Assembly (NCBI GenBank): GCA_040904945.1
Contig: JBBDSM010000116.1
Span: 1-25,711 of the forward strand
Length of the DNA: 25,711 nucleotides
From: JAWLHJ01 sp040904945
GTDB lineage: Bacteria; Gemmatimonadota; Gemmatimonadetes; Longimicrobiales; Gaopeijiaceae
Direction of reading: 5' to 3'
This document shows positions 25,501 to 25,711 of this stretch, in pieces. Each line of letters starts with the position of its first letter. The stretch's first letter is position 1. A model generated the notes under the pieces. It did no database searches and had not been told where the DNA came from. It was given only the letters and a program-made list of their open reading frames with translations. The translations under genes were made by a program, and so were the position numbers.

Positions 25501-25711
25501 TAGAACGTGTACGGCTGCTCGGGGATGCCCGCGAAGCCGATGGCCCGCGCGCCGATGTCGGGCCCTATGTAGCGGTACTCCAGCGCATCGTAGAGCGACG
25601 GGTCATGGACCACCTGCTGGCCCTGCTGGGCCGTGCCGGGGCCGGCGAGGACCGCGGAGCCGAGAACGAGGGCGAGGAGCAGCGCTCCGCACCGATGTGG
25701 AGTCTTCGTGG
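22551..25711 (-). CDS. Secreted BNR/VPS10-type beta-propeller protein (5' end outside window)
   Basis: At least 1050 residues are readable and the gene runs off the right edge. A GTG at 25613 could be mistaken for the start, but the frame stays open to 25711 and encodes a signal peptide there (TKTPHRCGALLLAL, then LGSAVLAGPGTAQ), so the true start is beyond the window. About ten Asp-box motifs of the form S/T-x-D-x-G-x-T-W are spread over the first two thirds, for example TEDAGHSW, STDAGDTW, SEDGGETW, TTDGGDTW, TRDGGATW and TDDYGASW. This indicates the sortilin/VPS10 or BNR multi-propeller fold. After the propellers come a beta-sandwich segment (about 23050-23500) and a helical C-terminal region (22560-23030). 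Such proteins are often annotated as glycosyl hydrolases, but no catalytic residues are evident and the ligand is unknown. Confidence 0.9.
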   Translation of the reverse strand, partial: TKTPHRCGALLLALVLGSAVLAGPGTAQQGQQVVHDPSLYDALEYRYIGPDIGARAIGFAGIPEQPYTFYMGSAGGGIWKTEDAGHSWRPISDGQLEANNIGALAVAPSDVNVIYAGTGETTIRGNIVVGRGLYRSTDAGDTWTFMGLEDAGQIGDIVVHPRNADLLYVAALGHPFRTNPERGVFRSEDGGETWENVLFVSDSTGAVDLSMNPSNPREIYAAMWRAERKPWTLISGSTEGGLFKTTDGGDTWTELGGGFPEGLIGKIGVDVSPADPDRVWALVEAEGERGGLYRSDDRGATWRLLNNEAGIRSRPFYYTHVHAHPTDRNTVFAATERAWRSNDGGATFETFETLHVDQHGFWINPLHPEIIAVVNDGGMQISLNDTETWSPYILQGITEIYRVFVDDQFPYWVYGSVQDFDTIILPSWVPWAHIDAYERFQYWRGAGGGESGDIQIDPRDPNVTYAGSGNGTLDRVNRATGEVRSIRVYPERQGDRANAELKYRFQWNAPVRLQPQDPDVLYTTSQFVHRSADQGDRWEVISPDLTRGGERPETMGTPGGPITHDVTSVEMYNTIFAFEPSPYDPQVMWAGSDDGLVHVTRDGGATWTDITPGDLPEWATVNTIELSAHAPGRAIVTVHNYRMGDELPYAWLTDDYGASWTRIADGTRGLPDDAVVRVVREDPERRGLLYAGTHRGMYVSFDEGARWQSLQLNLPVMPVLDLKVHRGDLVLATQGRGFWILDDATPLRQMTDEVEPDALHLFRPRDAYAVDIRYSDARGWHEAPPSGAVFTWVLPRDAGEGLTLRVLDAAGDTVRVLSSDSTSDAYDEDLPTGAGSHRFAWPFRHGGIDVPSGGAFSGTGPRALPGTYAVELELDGEVRRQEFRLLADPRRDDLTEADLREQLGFSEEVSDTVRHLYDAVRAVRAMRDQVRAVAEAAEVAEAPAAIGEAADTLVRRLTVIEARLIESEAPEAGDLPGEGSRLDEQYAFVFSNAQGSPNRPTRGSYERFADLNQEWTAVLQELRTLVQDEVARFNERVREAGVTGVIVPGALR

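Overview
The window is a GC-rich chromosomal segment (most codons end in G or C) carrying 16 protein genes and no RNA gene, insertion sequence or CRISPR array that I can see. The gene set fits a diderm of the Fibrobacteres-Chlorobi-Bacteroidetes/Gemmatimonadota side of the tree: a giant SprA-type outer-membrane protein, type IV pilus motors, LptF/LptG, a soluble acyl-ACP desaturase, a secreted amidohydrolase and a long secreted BNR/VPS10 propeller protein. Gemmatimonadota is my best guess. It is an inference from family content and GC, not a marker-gene placement.

Left part (1-11066, minus strand): read in the direction of transcription, the order is sprA (2027 aa), a ComEA-type protein with two (HhH)2 DNA-binding units, then pilB, pilT and pilC. 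Gaps are 47, 117, 34 and 46 nt. PilB (extension motor), PilT (retraction motor) and PilC (platform) form the inner-membrane drive of a type IV pilus. The ComEA-like protein next to them suggests that this pilus serves DNA uptake. The SprA homologue is the long outer-membrane barrel known as the type IX secretion translocon in Bacteroidetes. No other T9SS gene lies in the window.

Centre (11193-14400, plus strand): divergent from sprA runs lptF-lptG (ATGA overlap), the inner-membrane permease pair that drives LPS export. Five bases later a small lipoprotein with two CxxCH haem motifs begins. It converges on the next block with a single base between the two stop codons.

Right-centre (14402-18605, minus strand): a tightly coupled unit of four genes: a coiled-coil protein of unknown function, a trypsin-like serine protease lipoprotein, a secreted metal-dependent amidohydrolase and an AI-2E/PerM family membrane protein. 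Two of the three junctions are TGATG stop/start overlaps. An unknown lipoprotein gene (18761-19267) is divergent from it.

Right part (19284-25711): a gamma-glutamylcyclotransferase-like protein follows an acyl-ACP desaturase on the minus strand. Upstream of the desaturase is a 450-nt intergenic region with an operator-like palindrome, a nine-G tract and a perfect tandem 19-bp repeat. Divergent from the desaturase is a soluble orphan histidine kinase with an RsbRD-like N-terminal region. The window ends inside a secreted BNR/VPS10 propeller protein whose start codon lies beyond base 25711. Its signal peptide is still readable in the last 100 bases.

The genes are mostly recognisable envelope and pilus functions. 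The parts least explained by known biology are the sprA-comEA-pilBTC arrangement, the protease/coiled-coil operon, the haem lipoprotein coupled to lptFG, and the regulatory region between the desaturase and the kinase.
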